Of a DNA stretch of 64,000 nt, positions 27,715-37,901 are shown in pieces (the first letter of the stretch is position 1; each line of letters opens with the position of its first letter). The notes under the pieces are model-generated. The model did not search any database. It had not been told where the DNA came from and was given only the letters and a program-made list of their open reading frames with translations. Made by a program: the position numbers and the translations under genes. The DNA is taken from the NCBI GenBank assembly GCA_016699445.1, contig CP064976.1, positions 310,001-374,000 of the forward strand, in the 5' to 3' direction. This DNA comes from Deltaproteobacteria bacterium. GTDB lineage: Bacteria; UBA10199; JACPAL01; GCA-016699445.

Positions 27715-28995
27715 TCATTCGGCTCGGAAATAAAGTGTTTTCCATAAGTTAGGTGAAGGGGCTCCGGCATCCAAAACTAAACTCATCTTGACCCGACTCT
27801 CATTGACAACCCCTGTAGCATCCAATCGATAAAAACGATTTACAGTTCCAATTTGTCCCACCATCCCTCTCGTGTCTGAGATTCCAATATTGGCGGCGAT
27901 CGCACCTGCTATCTGAGCTGCTTGAGGAGTTGGATTTTTACATACCAATTGGACCGCATTAAAAATAGCTTCCCATTTTGTATCATCCTTATCCGCAATG
28001 GGAGCCACCCCTGGAGTCAGTCGGATAAAGCGATTTACAAAAGCTTTAACCATATCTTCCGAAGACTGACAGAGATTTACTTTATTATCTCCATACACGG
28101 TTACCTGAGGAGCTAACTTTTTATATAAATCATCAGTCACTCCTGCGACCAGCATCAATTCTGAGACTGATGTATATTTTCCATTTTTATTTTTATAATG
28201 ATATTCAGGGCCTGAGTAGAGGCTATCTTCCGAACCTCCCGAAATACCTGGAGCCTCATTGATACGATCATCTCGATCTGCCCAATCGGCAATAGCATTC
28301 ACAACTTTTTTAACATCATCTGGTTTCCCATTAAAAATATCTTCAAATTCTTTTCCGGACAACAAAGAGAAGAGAAGTTCTTTTTGAGAATCAGAAGCCG
28401 ACAACACACCACCACTCAGAGGATTTATAGGATCAGCAAAGCCACCCTGAGCGGGCGTTAATCCAGGACGTCCTCCTAAAGCTTGAGGGGGAAGAATTTC
28501 TCTAAAAACATTAAGATTTATTTTCCGTTCTTCAGTGTCACAAACCACTTCAAAATCCCCATCAAAATTCAAAAACTCTTCGGCAGCACTTGAAATCTCA
28601 GGTTTCTCCGCTGAAACATTTTTCCCTTCTTCACCTTCTGGAGATTGTCCGAAAGCTCCAGAAGCAAGGCCTTTGAGAATTCCTGTCGAAACAGGGATTT
28701 GTTTACACAGGGGGTCTGAGGAGATATTGTTGCCGGGAATCTTCTGCAACATAGGACCATAACGCTCTTTCAATTCTCTCTCTAACTTGATTTCCAGCTT
28801 AGCCATCTGCACGGCCGAACGGGCCAAATAATAGGCTTTGAGTCGATCGCGTTGGGCTGATGCCAATTCATAACTCACATGACTGTTAAAAGCGAATTCC
28901 ACAGCCACTGTCGTAATAATCAGAATCGAACTCAAAACCATCATCAAAGCTACACCACTTTGTTGGGACCATTTTTTTTTCAGATAAGAAATCAT
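27715..28995 (-). CDS. gspK: Type II secretion minor pseudopilin GspK
   Basis: The preferred start (ATG 28995) gives about 426 aa; the open frame extends to 29028. It starts with a prepilin leader SQQSG cut before VALMMVLSSILIITTVAVEF. It lacks the Glu at position 5 of the mature protein, as is normal for GspK, which sits at the pilus tip. A large globular domain follows, with NAIADWADRDD and GPEYHYKNKNGKYTSVSEL, both usual in GspK. The stop of gspJ lies two bases before the ATG. It works with GspI and GspJ to start pseudopilus assembly in the periplasm. Confidence 0.9.
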   Translation of the reverse strand: MISYLKKKWSQQSGVALMMVLSSILIITTVAVEFAFNSHVSYELASAQRDRLKAYYLARSAVQMAKLEIKLERELKERYGPMLQKIPGNNISSDPLCKQIPVSTGILKGLASGAFGQSPEGEEGKNVSAEKPEISSAAEEFLNFDGDFEVVCDTEERKINLNVFREILPPQALGGRPGLTPAQGGFADPINPLSGGVLSASDSQKELLFSLLSGKEFEDIFNGKPDDVKKVVNAIADWADRDDRINEAPGISGGSEDSLYSGPEYHYKNKNGKYTSVSELMLVAGVTDDLYKKLAPQVTVYGDNKVNLCQSSEDMVKAFVNRFIRLTPGVAPIADKDDTKWEAIFNAVQLVCKNPTPQAAQIAGAIAANIGISDTRGMVGQIGTVNRFYRLDATGVVNESRVKMSLVLDAGAPSPNLWKTLYFRAE

Positions 28996-28996
28996 G

Positions 28997-29752
28997 TTAA
29001 AAGTCACTGGGTCCTGGAGCTGACTCAATAAATACTTGAGTCACCAATTTTTTCTCACTGTCTTCATTATCAGAGTCTTCTTCCGAATCCTGAGGCGGCA
29101 AGAGGGTTAATGTTATTTCAACTGCTCGGGGGAGCTTACCCACATAGTCTGATTTTGTTGTATCCCATTCATCGACAAAATCTGCTTTTTGAAAATCATA
29201 GTAGCGAAAATTTAACCCCTTCACTCCATCCAGAAGAGTCATCGTTGTACCGCCACCAGGAGAATGTCCTGTTGATCCTTTGGAATCATGACCCGATTCG
29301 GGATTGGCTGTGGGAGGTGAGACTTCTCTTTTTTTCAAAAGATAAGATCCTGAACGATCAGGATCAGCTTCTAAATAATAGGATATTTCAGCAAGCTCTG
29401 ATTCTTTGACATTTTTAATATATCTCAAATGAGAAAAAGAATTGAACGTGACCTCATCTTGATCGCCCTGATCTTTCCCCATAAAAACACTTTTACTCAT
29501 TTGTTCACCTGAAGCAGAAACACCCATCAGATCAACACTCTGAAAAATCACAGCCATGCTAAAATCTTGAGATATCTTGGATAAAGTTAAAGTTGCACGA
29601 CGATAACCTTCATCAAGTTTTTCAGAACGATCTTTGATATGAGTGGTGGTATACATCGACTGCCATACCAATATAGAAATAATGGCGAGCAAGCTTATCG
29701 CAACCAGTATCTCAATCAGAGTAAATCCTTTTGTCGAAAAAATCTTCCTCAT
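28997..29752 (-). CDS. gspJ: Type II secretion minor pseudopilin GspJ
   Basis: From the ATG at 29752 this is about 251 aa. It has the prepilin site STKG cut before FTLIEILVAISLLAI, with the mature Glu5 in place, then a globular domain containing ISYYLEADPDRSGSYLLKKRE and a low-complexity insert rich in Ser/Gly (TANPESGHDSKGSTGHSPGG). The start overlaps the gspI stop in ATGA (29749-29752), which rules out the longer frame to 29815. It forms the tip complex with GspI and GspK and is cleaved by a prepilin peptidase not present in this window. Confidence 0.9.
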   Translation of the reverse strand: MRKIFSTKGFTLIEILVAISLLAIISILVWQSMYTTTHIKDRSEKLDEGYRRATLTLSKISQDFSMAVIFQSVDLMGVSASGEQMSKSVFMGKDQGDQDEVTFNSFSHLRYIKNVKESELAEISYYLEADPDRSGSYLLKKREVSPPTANPESGHDSKGSTGHSPGGGTTMTLLDGVKGLNFRYYDFQKADFVDEWDTTKSDYVGKLPRAVEITLTLLPPQDSEEDSDNEDSEKKLVTQVFIESAPGPSDF

Positions 29753-30237
29753 TGCATTTTCACAATATGAGTAGAAAGAGTTAGCAACTCTTCCGGCTCT
29801 TCTCCTTCTATCCAAAAAACCTTTAACTTCACTTCACGTGTGGATTTTGAAAGTTGTTCAGATACAACTGAAAAAACTTGAGCGACAATAGCAGCTTCAC
29901 CTTCCGTACTGGGAGGAGCTGGAATATCGGCCTTTTTAATTGTGACCGTCCAACCCATATTAGGTTCATTTTGTTCTTCAAAATTACCAGACTCTTCTTT
30001 TTCCTCAGGGAATTCTCCTTTGAGCATTCCTTGTTCAAATTCCAAAAGAGTTTTAGACATTTTGTATTGAGCTAATTGAGTCGCAACGGAAATACGCTGG
30101 GCACGAGCTGATCCCATCAAAGAAGTACTTTGAAGGTTAAAGAGAGCCAAAAGAGATACGGCAAGAATAGCGATAGAAATCATCACTTCCATCAAACTAA
30201 ATCCCGAATTATTCTTTTTCCATCTCACGATATTCAC
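29749..30237 (-). CDS. gspI: Type II secretion minor pseudopilin GspI
   Basis: The 162-aa protein has the prepilin leader KKNNSG cut before FSLMEVMISIAILAVSLLALF, followed by AQLAQYKM-like residues and a small beta domain (GWTVTIKKADIPAPPS). Glu5 of the mature form is present. The N-terminal phenylalanine and the following NLQSTSLMGS are typical of GspI. Its start overlaps the end of gspH by 29 bp. It belongs to the tip complex of the pseudopilus. Confidence 0.9.
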   Translation of the reverse strand: MNIVRWKKNNSGFSLMEVMISIAILAVSLLALFNLQSTSLMGSARAQRISVATQLAQYKMSKTLLEFEQGMLKGEFPEEKEESGNFEEQNEPNMGWTVTIKKADIPAPPSTEGEAAIVAQVFSVVSEQLSKSTREVKLKVFWIEGEEPEELLTLSTHIVKMQ

Positions 30238-30859
30238 TCTCTATTTTTACTTTTCCCGATACAGGTGAGACCTCTATGGAATAATGATCATCATCATCTT
30301 CATTACGCAAATGAACCATGGTTTGAGTGGCAAATCCATCCGGGAAAAAATAGGTATAAGCCAATCCATCCGTCACTTTTGTACTCGCATAGCTTGTATC
30401 AATATCCTTAAAAAAAACTCCTGAAGAAAGATTGGCTGGTTTTAAAGCCCCCTCTTCTATCGTGGAAAACTCTTCTGACTTTTTCTCAGCTTTAGAATCC
30501 GAAGTCTCTTCTGGAGGAGGGCTTTCTTCATCTTCATTTTTTTGTTTATTCTGAGATTTGATCAATTTGTCAGAGAGATTTTCTTTTTTGTCTTCTTCAA
30601 TTGTAACTAAAAAAGGCTCATCACTTTGTTCCACAGAATATTTTTGATGATCAATATCGTATACCAGACGGAGGTAAATGTGTTCCGTAATTGCCTTATT
30701 AGAAAGAGTTCGAATGACAGCACCCAAATGTCCGGCATCTGACTTTAAGCCCATATTAAAAACAGATCTCAGCCCAGAAGCCGCCGCAGCAAAAATCAAG
30801 CCCACGATGGCCATAGCCACCATGAGCTCGATTAAGGTCAGTCCGCGATTATTTTTCAA
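30209..30859 (-). CDS. gspH: Type II secretion minor pseudopilin GspH
   Basis: The prepilin site is NNRG cut before LTLIELMVAMAIVG, with Glu5 present. The open frame reaches an ATG at 30940, which would place 35 extra residues before the leader and run deep into gspG. A TTG at 30857-30859, one base after the gspG stop and preceded by ACGAGAG, gives a normal short leader (MKNNRG), so I choose it. The globular part holds a strongly acidic and lysine-rich stretch (KLIKSQNKQKNEDEESPPPEETSDSKAEKKS), unusual for GspH and perhaps disordered. Confidence 0.85.
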   Translation of the reverse strand: MKNNRGLTLIELMVAMAIVGLIFAAAASGLRSVFNMGLKSDAGHLGAVIRTLSNKAITEHIYLRLVYDIDHQKYSVEQSDEPFLVTIEEDKKENLSDKLIKSQNKQKNEDEESPPPEETSDSKAEKKSEEFSTIEEGALKPANLSSGVFFKDIDTSYASTKVTDGLAYTYFFPDGFATQTMVHLRNEDDDDHYSIEVSPVSGKVKIESEYREMEKE

Positions 30860-30860
30860 A

Positions 30861-31322
30861 CTACTCTCGTTTATTGTTTCCAATTTCCCAAGAATTGATA
30901 TCCGCATCGACATCTTCCCCGCCCTCTTCACCATCGGCACCTAATGAAATGATCTCGACAGGATTCCCATGAGTTCCAGGAGAATAATATTGAAATTCAT
31001 GACTCCAAGAATCTTTGGGCACAGAACCACCCTTAATATAACCACCTCGAGGATAATTCGTCGGCACCTTTCCCGAAGTAGGTTTATTGACCAAAGCTTC
31101 AAGCCCTTGTCCTGAATCCGGGTAAAAACCATTATCTCTCTTATATTCATCCAGAGCCGTCTCTAGATTTTTAATCTGAGTTTTTGTCGAAGTCACTTTG
31201 GCCTGATCTAATCGCCCTAACACATTGACTGTGGCGATCGTTGCAATCATTCCCAGAATCGTGACGACAACCATGATTTCAATCAAGGTCATACCTTTTT
31301 GGTTTCTCATTTTTTTTAGCAT
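30861..31322 (-). CDS. gspG: Type II secretion major pseudopilin GspG
   Basis: This 153-aa protein has leader MLKKMRNQKG cut before MTLIEIMVVVTILGMIATIATVNV, Glu5 present. The rest is the canonical GspG core: ALDEYKRDNGFYPDSGQGLEALV, GGYIKGGSVPKDSWSHEFQYYSPG and GADGEEGG near the end, which holds the calcium-binding loop. It is the main subunit of the periplasmic pseudopilus. It sits right after gspF. An ATG at 31310 (MRNQKG) is an equally possible start. Confidence 0.95.
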   Translation of the reverse strand: MLKKMRNQKGMTLIEIMVVVTILGMIATIATVNVLGRLDQAKVTSTKTQIKNLETALDEYKRDNGFYPDSGQGLEALVNKPTSGKVPTNYPRGGYIKGGSVPKDSWSHEFQYYSPGTHGNPVEIISLGADGEEGGEDVDADINSWEIGNNKRE

Positions 31323-31332
31323 AAATACCCCT

Positions 31333-32574
31333 TTAGCCTCCTATATCATTGAGTTGTAAAATTGGTAACAAAATAGACATAACAATAAAGCCAACCACAC
31401 CACCCATCACCAAAATCATCAAAGGCTCCAAAAGAGTGGTCATCGTACTCACGACATTATCCACTTGCTGGTCATAAGTATCTGCCACACGAATCATCAT
31501 CATTTCCAACTGCCCCGTCTTTTCACCAATAGAAATCATATGAGTCACCAAAGGTGGAAAAAAACCACTTCTCTTCAGGGGCTCAGCAATGCTTTCACCC
31601 TCACGAACGCTATTTTTTGTATCCTCAATCGCTTTAATCAGCAGGGTATTTTCCATGATATTTTTGACAATATCCATCGCTTTTAAGAGCTCAACCCCAC
31701 TTCCCAGCATCGTTGCCAACGTTCTGGCAAAGCGCGACACAGCAACAAGCTTAAAGAGATTGCCAAAAATCGGAAGTCTTAACGTAAGACCATCGTAATA
31801 CGTCCGACCTTTAGGAGTATTAATAAGCTTTTTAATTCCAAAAAAGATTCCCACACCACCAAGTATGACCAAATACCAATAGTCTGCCAAATTATGACTA
31901 ACCCAAATCAGAATCTGAGTCGGAATCGGTAGTGTTGCTTTCACATCTTCAAAAATTTTCGTCACTTTAGGAACGACGTAAACAAGTAAAAAGCCCATCA
32001 AAGCCATTCCCACTATAGACATAATCAGTGGATACATGAGAGCTCCGGTGATTTTACTTTTCAAAGCTGCTGATTTTTCTGTCAGAGTTGCCAAACGATC
32101 CAAAACAACTTCCAAAGCACCTGAAGCTTCACCCGCACTCACCATAGATATGAAAATATTTGAAAAAACATCCGGATAGGCGGCCATCGCATCTGAAAGA
32201 CGTGCTCCTTGAGTAATCTTGTCTTTCACATCCACCAAAATACTTTTAAGTTTGGTATTGGTTGTCTGTTCTACGAGAGCCGATAAAGCATCCACAATAG
32301 GGATATGGGCACCAACCAATGTAGCCAGCTGTCTCGACATTGTGGCCAAATCTTTTCCATTTATGGTTTGAAAGTACTTTCCAAGATCTACATTGGCATT
32401 AAAAGAAAAACCTCCGGATCCACCCTTTTTGACCTTTCCTTCTAAACCAACAACTGTAGGGAAAACACCAATCTTTCTCAGCTTAACACGAGCGGCTTTC
32501 TCAGATTCAGCATCAATCACTCCAGACGTGTTTTTGCCGTGATTATTAATCCCCTGATATGAAAAATTAGGCAT
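31333..32574 (-). CDS. gspF: Type II secretion inner-membrane platform protein GspF
   Basis: The 413-aa protein has the two repeated T2SSF domains (residues about 75-200 and 280-400), each followed by a membrane helix, with MSRQLATLVGAHIPIVDALSAL in the first and FARTLATMLGSGVELLKAMDIV in the second. Three membrane helices are visible, near 175, 225 and 385. GspF is the core of the inner-membrane assembly platform that GspE drives. It lies three bases after gspE. Confidence 0.95.
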   Translation of the reverse strand: MPNFSYQGINNHGKNTSGVIDAESEKAARVKLRKIGVFPTVVGLEGKVKKGGSGGFSFNANVDLGKYFQTINGKDLATMSRQLATLVGAHIPIVDALSALVEQTTNTKLKSILVDVKDKITQGARLSDAMAAYPDVFSNIFISMVSAGEASGALEVVLDRLATLTEKSAALKSKITGALMYPLIMSIVGMALMGFLLVYVVPKVTKIFEDVKATLPIPTQILIWVSHNLADYWYLVILGGVGIFFGIKKLINTPKGRTYYDGLTLRLPIFGNLFKLVAVSRFARTLATMLGSGVELLKAMDIVKNIMENTLLIKAIEDTKNSVREGESIAEPLKRSGFFPPLVTHMISIGEKTGQLEMMMIRVADTYDQQVDNVVSTMTTLLEPLMILVMGGVVGFIVMSILLPILQLNDIGG

Positions 32575-32577
32575 GGT

Positions 32578-34296
32578 CTACGCGGCCTTTTCTCTTGCGA
32601 CATCTTCTTGAGTCACCAACATAACCTCTTCCAATGTCGTCAACCCCTTGATAGCTTTCTGAATTCCATCCTCTCGTAAGGTCAGCATCCCCTTCGTCAT
32701 AGCTTCTTTTTTAATCACAGAAGAATCATTCGTTTTCATGATTTGAGCTCTCAAATCTTCTTCCATAATCAACAACTCATGGATACCCACACGCCCCGCA
32801 TATCCTGTATTCATACAGTTGGGGCATCCCACAGCACGGTAGAGTTGCTTTCCTTTTAAATCTTCAACTTTTATTCCTGCTCTCTCTAACTCGGCTTCAT
32901 TTGGTGTATATTTTTTAGCACAGTCACGGCAGACGGTACGAATTAGTCGTTGAGCCAAAATACCCAGCACAGATGACGAAACCAGAAATGGCTCAACTCC
33001 CATATCCACTAATCGAGTCACAGAAGAAGCCGAATCATTCGTATGTAAGGTTGAAAAAACCAAATGACCTGTCAAAGCTGCTTGAATTGCAATTTCAGCT
33101 GTTTCTTTATCGCGGATTTCACCCACAAGAACTATATCGGGGTCCTGACGCAAAATTGATCTCAAACCTGCTGCAAAAGTCAGATCGATCTTAGGATTCA
33201 CCGGAATTTGATTCACACCATCCAATTGATACTCAACCGGATCCTCAACTGTAATAATTTTTACATCAGGTTTGTTAAGTTCTGACAAAGCGGCATAAAG
33301 AGTTGTTGTTTTTCCACTTCCCGTAGGACCTGTTACTAAAACAATTCCGTGACTGTTCTGAATCAACTCTCTCATTTGGGTTAAAATACGTCCTGATAAA
33401 CCCAATTTTTCCAAATTTAATACCACGCGTGTTTTATCTAAAAGACGCATGACAATGGATTCCCCATTCGTCGTCGGCGCTGTTGAGACACGAATATCAA
33501 TATCTTTCCCGGCTATTTTAATACGGATACGACCATCCTGAGGAAGTCTTTTTTCGGCAATATTTAGATTGGCCATAATTTTGATACGAGACGAAATTGC
33601 CGCGAAAGCTTTTTTAGGAGGATGCATAATGTCGTACAAAACTCCATCCACTCGAAAACGAACGATGAGTTCTTTTTCAAAAGGTTCGATATGAATATCT
33701 GAAGCTTTTTGTTTCACAGCTCGAAACATCAGTGAATTGACCAGGCGAATAATCGGAGCCTCATCGGCACTATCTAAAAGATCCTGAACCTCTTCTAATT
33801 CATGACCAATCGTATCCAAATTTTCTTCATCTAAACCACCAGCCCCTTGATCCCCCACATCACTCATCTTATTATAAAGAGTATTAATCGCCCCAATGAT
33901 TTCATAGGATCCAGCAATGACTGGCTTGATCGATTGATGATATATTAATCTCAAATCATCCAGAACAGAATGGTTAAAAGGATCTGAAAGAGCCACAATA
34001 ATGGAAGTACCTTCTTTCCTTAAAGGCACAACCTCCTGCTTCTTGGCATAATTCAATGATAGCGGACCCAAAAGATCTGAGGAAATTTCATCTACATCAA
34101 TTTTATTTAAATAGGGAATTCCTACCTGAATAGAAAGAGCCTTGAGAATATCTTCATTTCTCAAAAACTTAAGTTGAATTAAAATCTCGCCAAGCTTCCC
34201 ACCCTTTTCCCTCTGAAAAGAAAGAGCTTCTTCCAATTGCTCCTGAGTAAGCGTTGTATTCTCTAAAAGAATAGCGCCGAGACTTTTATCTTCCAT
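32578..34296 (-). CDS. gspE: Type II secretion traffic ATPase GspE
   Basis: The 572-aa protein has an N-terminal GspE/MshEN domain (residues 1-150), then the ATPase: Walker A GPTGSGKTTT, Asp box VEDPVEYQLDGVNQI, Walker B VGEIRDKETAEIAIQAALTGHLV and the His box FSTLHTNDS. The C-terminal zinc site shows two CxxC pairs (CRDCAKKY and CPNCMNTGY). The enzyme powers pseudopilus assembly from the cytoplasmic face. Its length is typical, and it sits between gspD and gspF in standard order. Confidence 0.96.
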   Translation of the reverse strand: MEDKSLGAILLENTTLTQEQLEEALSFQREKGGKLGEILIQLKFLRNEDILKALSIQVGIPYLNKIDVDEISSDLLGPLSLNYAKKQEVVPLRKEGTSIIVALSDPFNHSVLDDLRLIYHQSIKPVIAGSYEIIGAINTLYNKMSDVGDQGAGGLDEENLDTIGHELEEVQDLLDSADEAPIIRLVNSLMFRAVKQKASDIHIEPFEKELIVRFRVDGVLYDIMHPPKKAFAAISSRIKIMANLNIAEKRLPQDGRIRIKIAGKDIDIRVSTAPTTNGESIVMRLLDKTRVVLNLEKLGLSGRILTQMRELIQNSHGIVLVTGPTGSGKTTTLYAALSELNKPDVKIITVEDPVEYQLDGVNQIPVNPKIDLTFAAGLRSILRQDPDIVLVGEIRDKETAEIAIQAALTGHLVFSTLHTNDSASSVTRLVDMGVEPFLVSSSVLGILAQRLIRTVCRDCAKKYTPNEAELERAGIKVEDLKGKQLYRAVGCPNCMNTGYAGRVGIHELLIMEEDLRAQIMKTNDSSVIKKEAMTKGMLTLREDGIQKAIKGLTTLEEVMLVTQEDVAREKAA

Positions 34297-34305
34297 AGGC
34301 GGAAT

Positions 34306-36972
34306 TTACCTTTTTTTCTTTCTGTAAACAGGATCACTGCTTGTGGCCAAATCATCCACTTCTTCAAGAGCAGGTTCTGACTTTTTGCTACTTCTTACTT
34401 CGACAAGAGGTTTTTCATTTGTTTTTTCGATAGAACTAATCTCCCCTGCCGGTTTTCCTAAAGAATTTGAAGGAGTTTCTACAGGTTCATTGGCTTCAGA
34501 GACCTTCAACAAATGAGCTGCATGAGTTTCGATTGAATTTTTATACTGTTTCTTTTGAGTACTATTAAAATTTTGTTCCACAAAAGCATTTTGCTCATCT
34601 ATTTTCTTACGAAGAATGCTTAAAAAATCTTTAGGCTCTCGGATGATATGAGGAGTCAAAAAGACAACAAGATTGACCTTCTCTTTGCTCTTAGTCTTCG
34701 TTTTAAACAAATATCCTAAAAGTGGCACATCACCCAAAATAGGTATTTTATGAACAACATTTTGATATTTATCTTTGATCAAACCACCCAAGACAACTGT
34801 CTGACCATTACTTGCTACAATATGCGTCTTAATGGATCTTTCTGTAGTTGAAGGGCCGGCATTGGCAGCATTGGCCGATTGTTGATCAGCTGGAAGCACG
34901 TTTCGATCTTCTTGAGTGACTTCCATTCGAATATTTCCACCTTCACTAATTTGAGGTTTGATCTTCAATGAAAGAGCCACATCTTCACGTGTAAATGTTG
35001 TCTGCAAGCTTCCACCAATGGTAGTTGCCGAAGCCGATGGGAATGGAACTTTTTGACCCACTTTAATTTCTGCTTCCTGATTATCCAGAGTCAAAATATT
35101 AGGAGTTGATAAAATATTCACATCACTATTGGATTGTGCAAACTGAAGGGCTGCAAAAAAACCTGGGACAGTAGTTGTTGATGAAGATCCTGAGCCACTA
35201 GAGACACCTGGAGCATTAATCCCAATCGTATTAGAGCTAGCACCACCCACAGAACCATTTAGTAACGAACTGACACCACCTGGAAGAAAACCAAAAGTTG
35301 ATCCAAAGAGGTTTAAATCTGATCCACCTACATTGATTGATTTACCTCCCAATAATCCTGCCCCTAAATTTTGGCCTTCAGAAACAGAAAGTTCAACAAT
35401 GACAGATTCTACATAAACCTGATTTCGAGGGATATCGAGCTTTGCAATCACCTGATCAATCAAAGTGGAATAGTCTTTGGCATTAGCTGTAATAACAAGT
35501 GAGTTGGTATTTTCATCCGCAGTTACTGTAAATTTACCTGTAAACTCAGCACCTCCAACAAGAGAGGATACAGCAGCCTTGGCAGCATCCGGAGGAGTGC
35601 CGGCAGCATTACCACTCTTTTTATCTTTTCCCTGCTGCACAGCACCTGAAATGGCTGTTAAAACCGTCGACATATCTTTAGCAGCTGCATATTTTAGATA
35701 ATAAACATGCACTTCACCAGTATCTCCTTGAACAGGAGAATCTAATTTTCTGATCAAATCTCTCACTTTTTCAATCGAACGCTTTGAAGCCAATACAATT
35801 AGAGAATTTGTCCTATCATCAGGAATTACTTTTTTAAGTTTGGGAATCTCATCCAAACTCTCAGGCTCTTTTCCAGATTTTCGAACGGGTGCTGTGCCTG
35901 CCCCTCCGGATGGCGACGAAGATTTATCTGTTTCAAAAATCTGTGTAATCTTAGCCGAGAGATCTTTCACATCTGCATAGATAATCGGAATAATTTCCAA
36001 AACTTCTTGAGGGCCTTCTTGATCCAATTCATTAATGAGACGAATCAATCGATCAATGTTGGTTCCAGAATCTGTAATAATCAAGCTGTTGGTTGCAGGG
36101 TAAGCAAAGAGATTTCCTTCCTTCGAAACCAAACCTTTTACGACATTGGCCATATCCGACGCGTTAATATTTTTCATATTAATAAGCCGCGTAATAAAAC
36201 GATCCGTATAAGGTGTGGAATCTGTATAAAAATCGATCGGATTACTAATGGCTTCTCGCGTGGGAACAATTTTCAAAAGACCTGCAGGCCCTTGAACAAT
36301 CGTCATACCCAAACTATCCAAAGCTGAAAGATAAGCTTCCCAAATCTCATCTTTGGTCATCTTTCTTTCACTAATAATTGTCACTTTACCCTTAAGCTTA
36401 TCATCTAAAAGAAAATTCTTACCCAAAGCTCGACTAATTTGTTTGGTCACTTCACCAATATCTTCATTCACATTAAAATAATTTCCCTCGTCTTCGACCT
36501 TTTTATCCACTTCCGCAATCAACCCCGGAGAAACAGGTCGTAGAGGTTGAGAGAGAGGCTGTATAGTTTCTTCAGGAGCTTGAGCCAAAGGAGCTACACT
36601 TGGTAAATTTGGCAAGTTTTGAGGAGTTGATGAGGGTATCCCAGAAGCTGCCGCAGGAGGAATCGACGCCATCGTCGAAGGGTTTTCCTGAGCTGGTAAA
36701 GGGATAGCCGTCGGAGCCGAGAGAACAGGCACTTGCGATGCAGGAGTAACGACAGAACTTGATGCAGGCACTCCACGAGTCAAAGCTTCTGGAGGAAGTA
36801 CCGTAGGCAAGCCCGGAGATTCCAAAGCTGCAGGCAGGGCAGCCGTTACCGGAGGAACAATCACCGGAGGTAATGGCCTCATTTCAGCACTATAAACAGA
36901 ACCCGCACACAAGCTTAAAACCAGACTACTTGTGAGAAGGCGCGAATAAAAACTTAATTTATCTGATTTCAT
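34306..36972 (-). CDS. gspD: Type II secretion outer-membrane secretin GspD
   Basis: From the ATG at 36972 this is 888 aa. A signal peptide is followed by a long Pro/Ala/Ser-rich linker (residues about 30-160), which is unusual for GspD. Then come the N0-N3 domains (with NVNEDIGEVTKQISRALGKNFLLD, FITRLINMKNINASDM) and the secretin pore domain (LGAGLLGGKSINV, VPFPSASATTIGG, VVLGGLIKDK and VPLLGYLFKTK). Residues after 800 are a charged tail. The product is the outer-membrane channel of the system. Start 36972 overlaps the gspC stop by 14 bp; the longer frame to 37014 is less likely. Confidence 0.95.
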   Translation of the reverse strand: MKSDKLSFYSRLLTSSLVLSLCAGSVYSAEMRPLPPVIVPPVTAALPAALESPGLPTVLPPEALTRGVPASSSVVTPASQVPVLSAPTAIPLPAQENPSTMASIPPAAASGIPSSTPQNLPNLPSVAPLAQAPEETIQPLSQPLRPVSPGLIAEVDKKVEDEGNYFNVNEDIGEVTKQISRALGKNFLLDDKLKGKVTIISERKMTKDEIWEAYLSALDSLGMTIVQGPAGLLKIVPTREAISNPIDFYTDSTPYTDRFITRLINMKNINASDMANVVKGLVSKEGNLFAYPATNSLIITDSGTNIDRLIRLINELDQEGPQEVLEIIPIIYADVKDLSAKITQIFETDKSSSPSGGAGTAPVRKSGKEPESLDEIPKLKKVIPDDRTNSLIVLASKRSIEKVRDLIRKLDSPVQGDTGEVHVYYLKYAAAKDMSTVLTAISGAVQQGKDKKSGNAAGTPPDAAKAAVSSLVGGAEFTGKFTVTADENTNSLVITANAKDYSTLIDQVIAKLDIPRNQVYVESVIVELSVSEGQNLGAGLLGGKSINVGGSDLNLFGSTFGFLPGGVSSLLNGSVGGASSNTIGINAPGVSSGSGSSSTTTVPGFFAALQFAQSNSDVNILSTPNILTLDNQEAEIKVGQKVPFPSASATTIGGSLQTTFTREDVALSLKIKPQISEGGNIRMEVTQEDRNVLPADQQSANAANAGPSTTERSIKTHIVASNGQTVVLGGLIKDKYQNVVHKIPILGDVPLLGYLFKTKTKSKEKVNLVVFLTPHIIREPKDFLSILRKKIDEQNAFVEQNFNSTQKKQYKNSIETHAAHLLKVSEANEPVETPSNSLGKPAGEISSIEKTNEKPLVEVRSSKKSEPALEEVDDLATSSDPVYRKKKR

Positions 36973-37894
36973 ATTCGAGCGTTTGATTTCGCCCTCCTCT
37001 TTCAATTTCGACACTAAAGTTTTTCATGTCTTTCATTTGATTAAACATCTCCATCCCTTTTTTGATGTCCAAGTCCTGACCGTTCACCTTTTCCAAAACA
37101 TCACCACGCTTCACACCCAATTTGGAAATCAGACTTCCAGGTTTCACCGACAACACCTTCATACCTGCCGGGCGGCCATCTTTAAAGTTTGGAACAATTC
37201 TCACATCATTGTACAAACGATCTAAATTCTGAAGTGCATCATCAATATCTTTTTGATCAATCACAACCTTCCCCGTCACATCAGAAGAATCCCCTGCACT
37301 CTTACTTGCAACAGAAGCATTTTTTCCAAAAACATCATCAGATGTGGAAAAAATACTTTGTTTTGCAGAATCATCCTTTTCAACAAACTCCAACCTTCCG
37401 TTGTTGATAAACTCAACACGATTTTTAGAGACCTGAGTAATTTTTACATTGGGAGCAAAACTCTTGGCATCATCAACAAAATAAGTAGCGGCTCCTTTTG
37501 TGTCTTTACCACCTGAAATAATAGCTGATGAAAAACGATCCTTCCCGCTTCCAATAACCAAAGTACCCATGAGCTTAATATCCAAATTTGTCTTTACCGC
37601 GGGACCCAACTCACCCATTTGAGAAGGATTTAATTCCGAACTGTCTTCAGTTTCCAAACTAGCTGTACTAGCGGAACTAAAAATATTTCTGTCAAAGATC
37701 ACCTGATAATCCTCAATATTTCCCACTGTCTTGGATGATGACGATACAGGCGTGGAAGTATGAGTCTGAGTCATACCTGCCCCTGCTTCAAGCATTCCAG
37801 CAATATACGTGACCGCCGAAGTCGCCAAAAGATACGAACAAATAGCGATCGTCGCCAAATGCAACACCCAATCAAAGCGACGGATTGAAATCAT
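36959..37894 (-). CDS. gspC: Type II secretion protein GspC with PDZ domain
   Basis: This 311-aa protein has one N-terminal membrane helix (VLHLATIAICSYLLATSAV), an HR region around residues 90-170 (KTNLDIKLMGTLVIGSGKDR) that contacts the secretin, and a C-terminal PDZ domain (GDVLEKVNGQDLDIKKGMEMFNQM). It links the inner-membrane platform to GspD and helps choose cargo. It is the first gene of the gsp run. No Shine-Dalgarno sequence is visible before the ATG at 37894; the possible promoter at 37902-37929 would start transcription at or next to the start codon. Confidence 0.92.
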   Translation of the reverse strand: MISIRRFDWVLHLATIAICSYLLATSAVTYIAGMLEAGAGMTQTHTSTPVSSSSKTVGNIEDYQVIFDRNIFSSASTASLETEDSSELNPSQMGELGPAVKTNLDIKLMGTLVIGSGKDRFSSAIISGGKDTKGAATYFVDDAKSFAPNVKITQVSKNRVEFINNGRLEFVEKDDSAKQSIFSTSDDVFGKNASVASKSAGDSSDVTGKVVIDQKDIDDALQNLDRLYNDVRIVPNFKDGRPAGMKVLSVKPGSLISKLGVKRGDVLEKVNGQDLDIKKGMEMFNQMKDMKNFSVEIERGGRNQTLEYEIR

Positions 37895-37901
37895 TTTATC
37901 G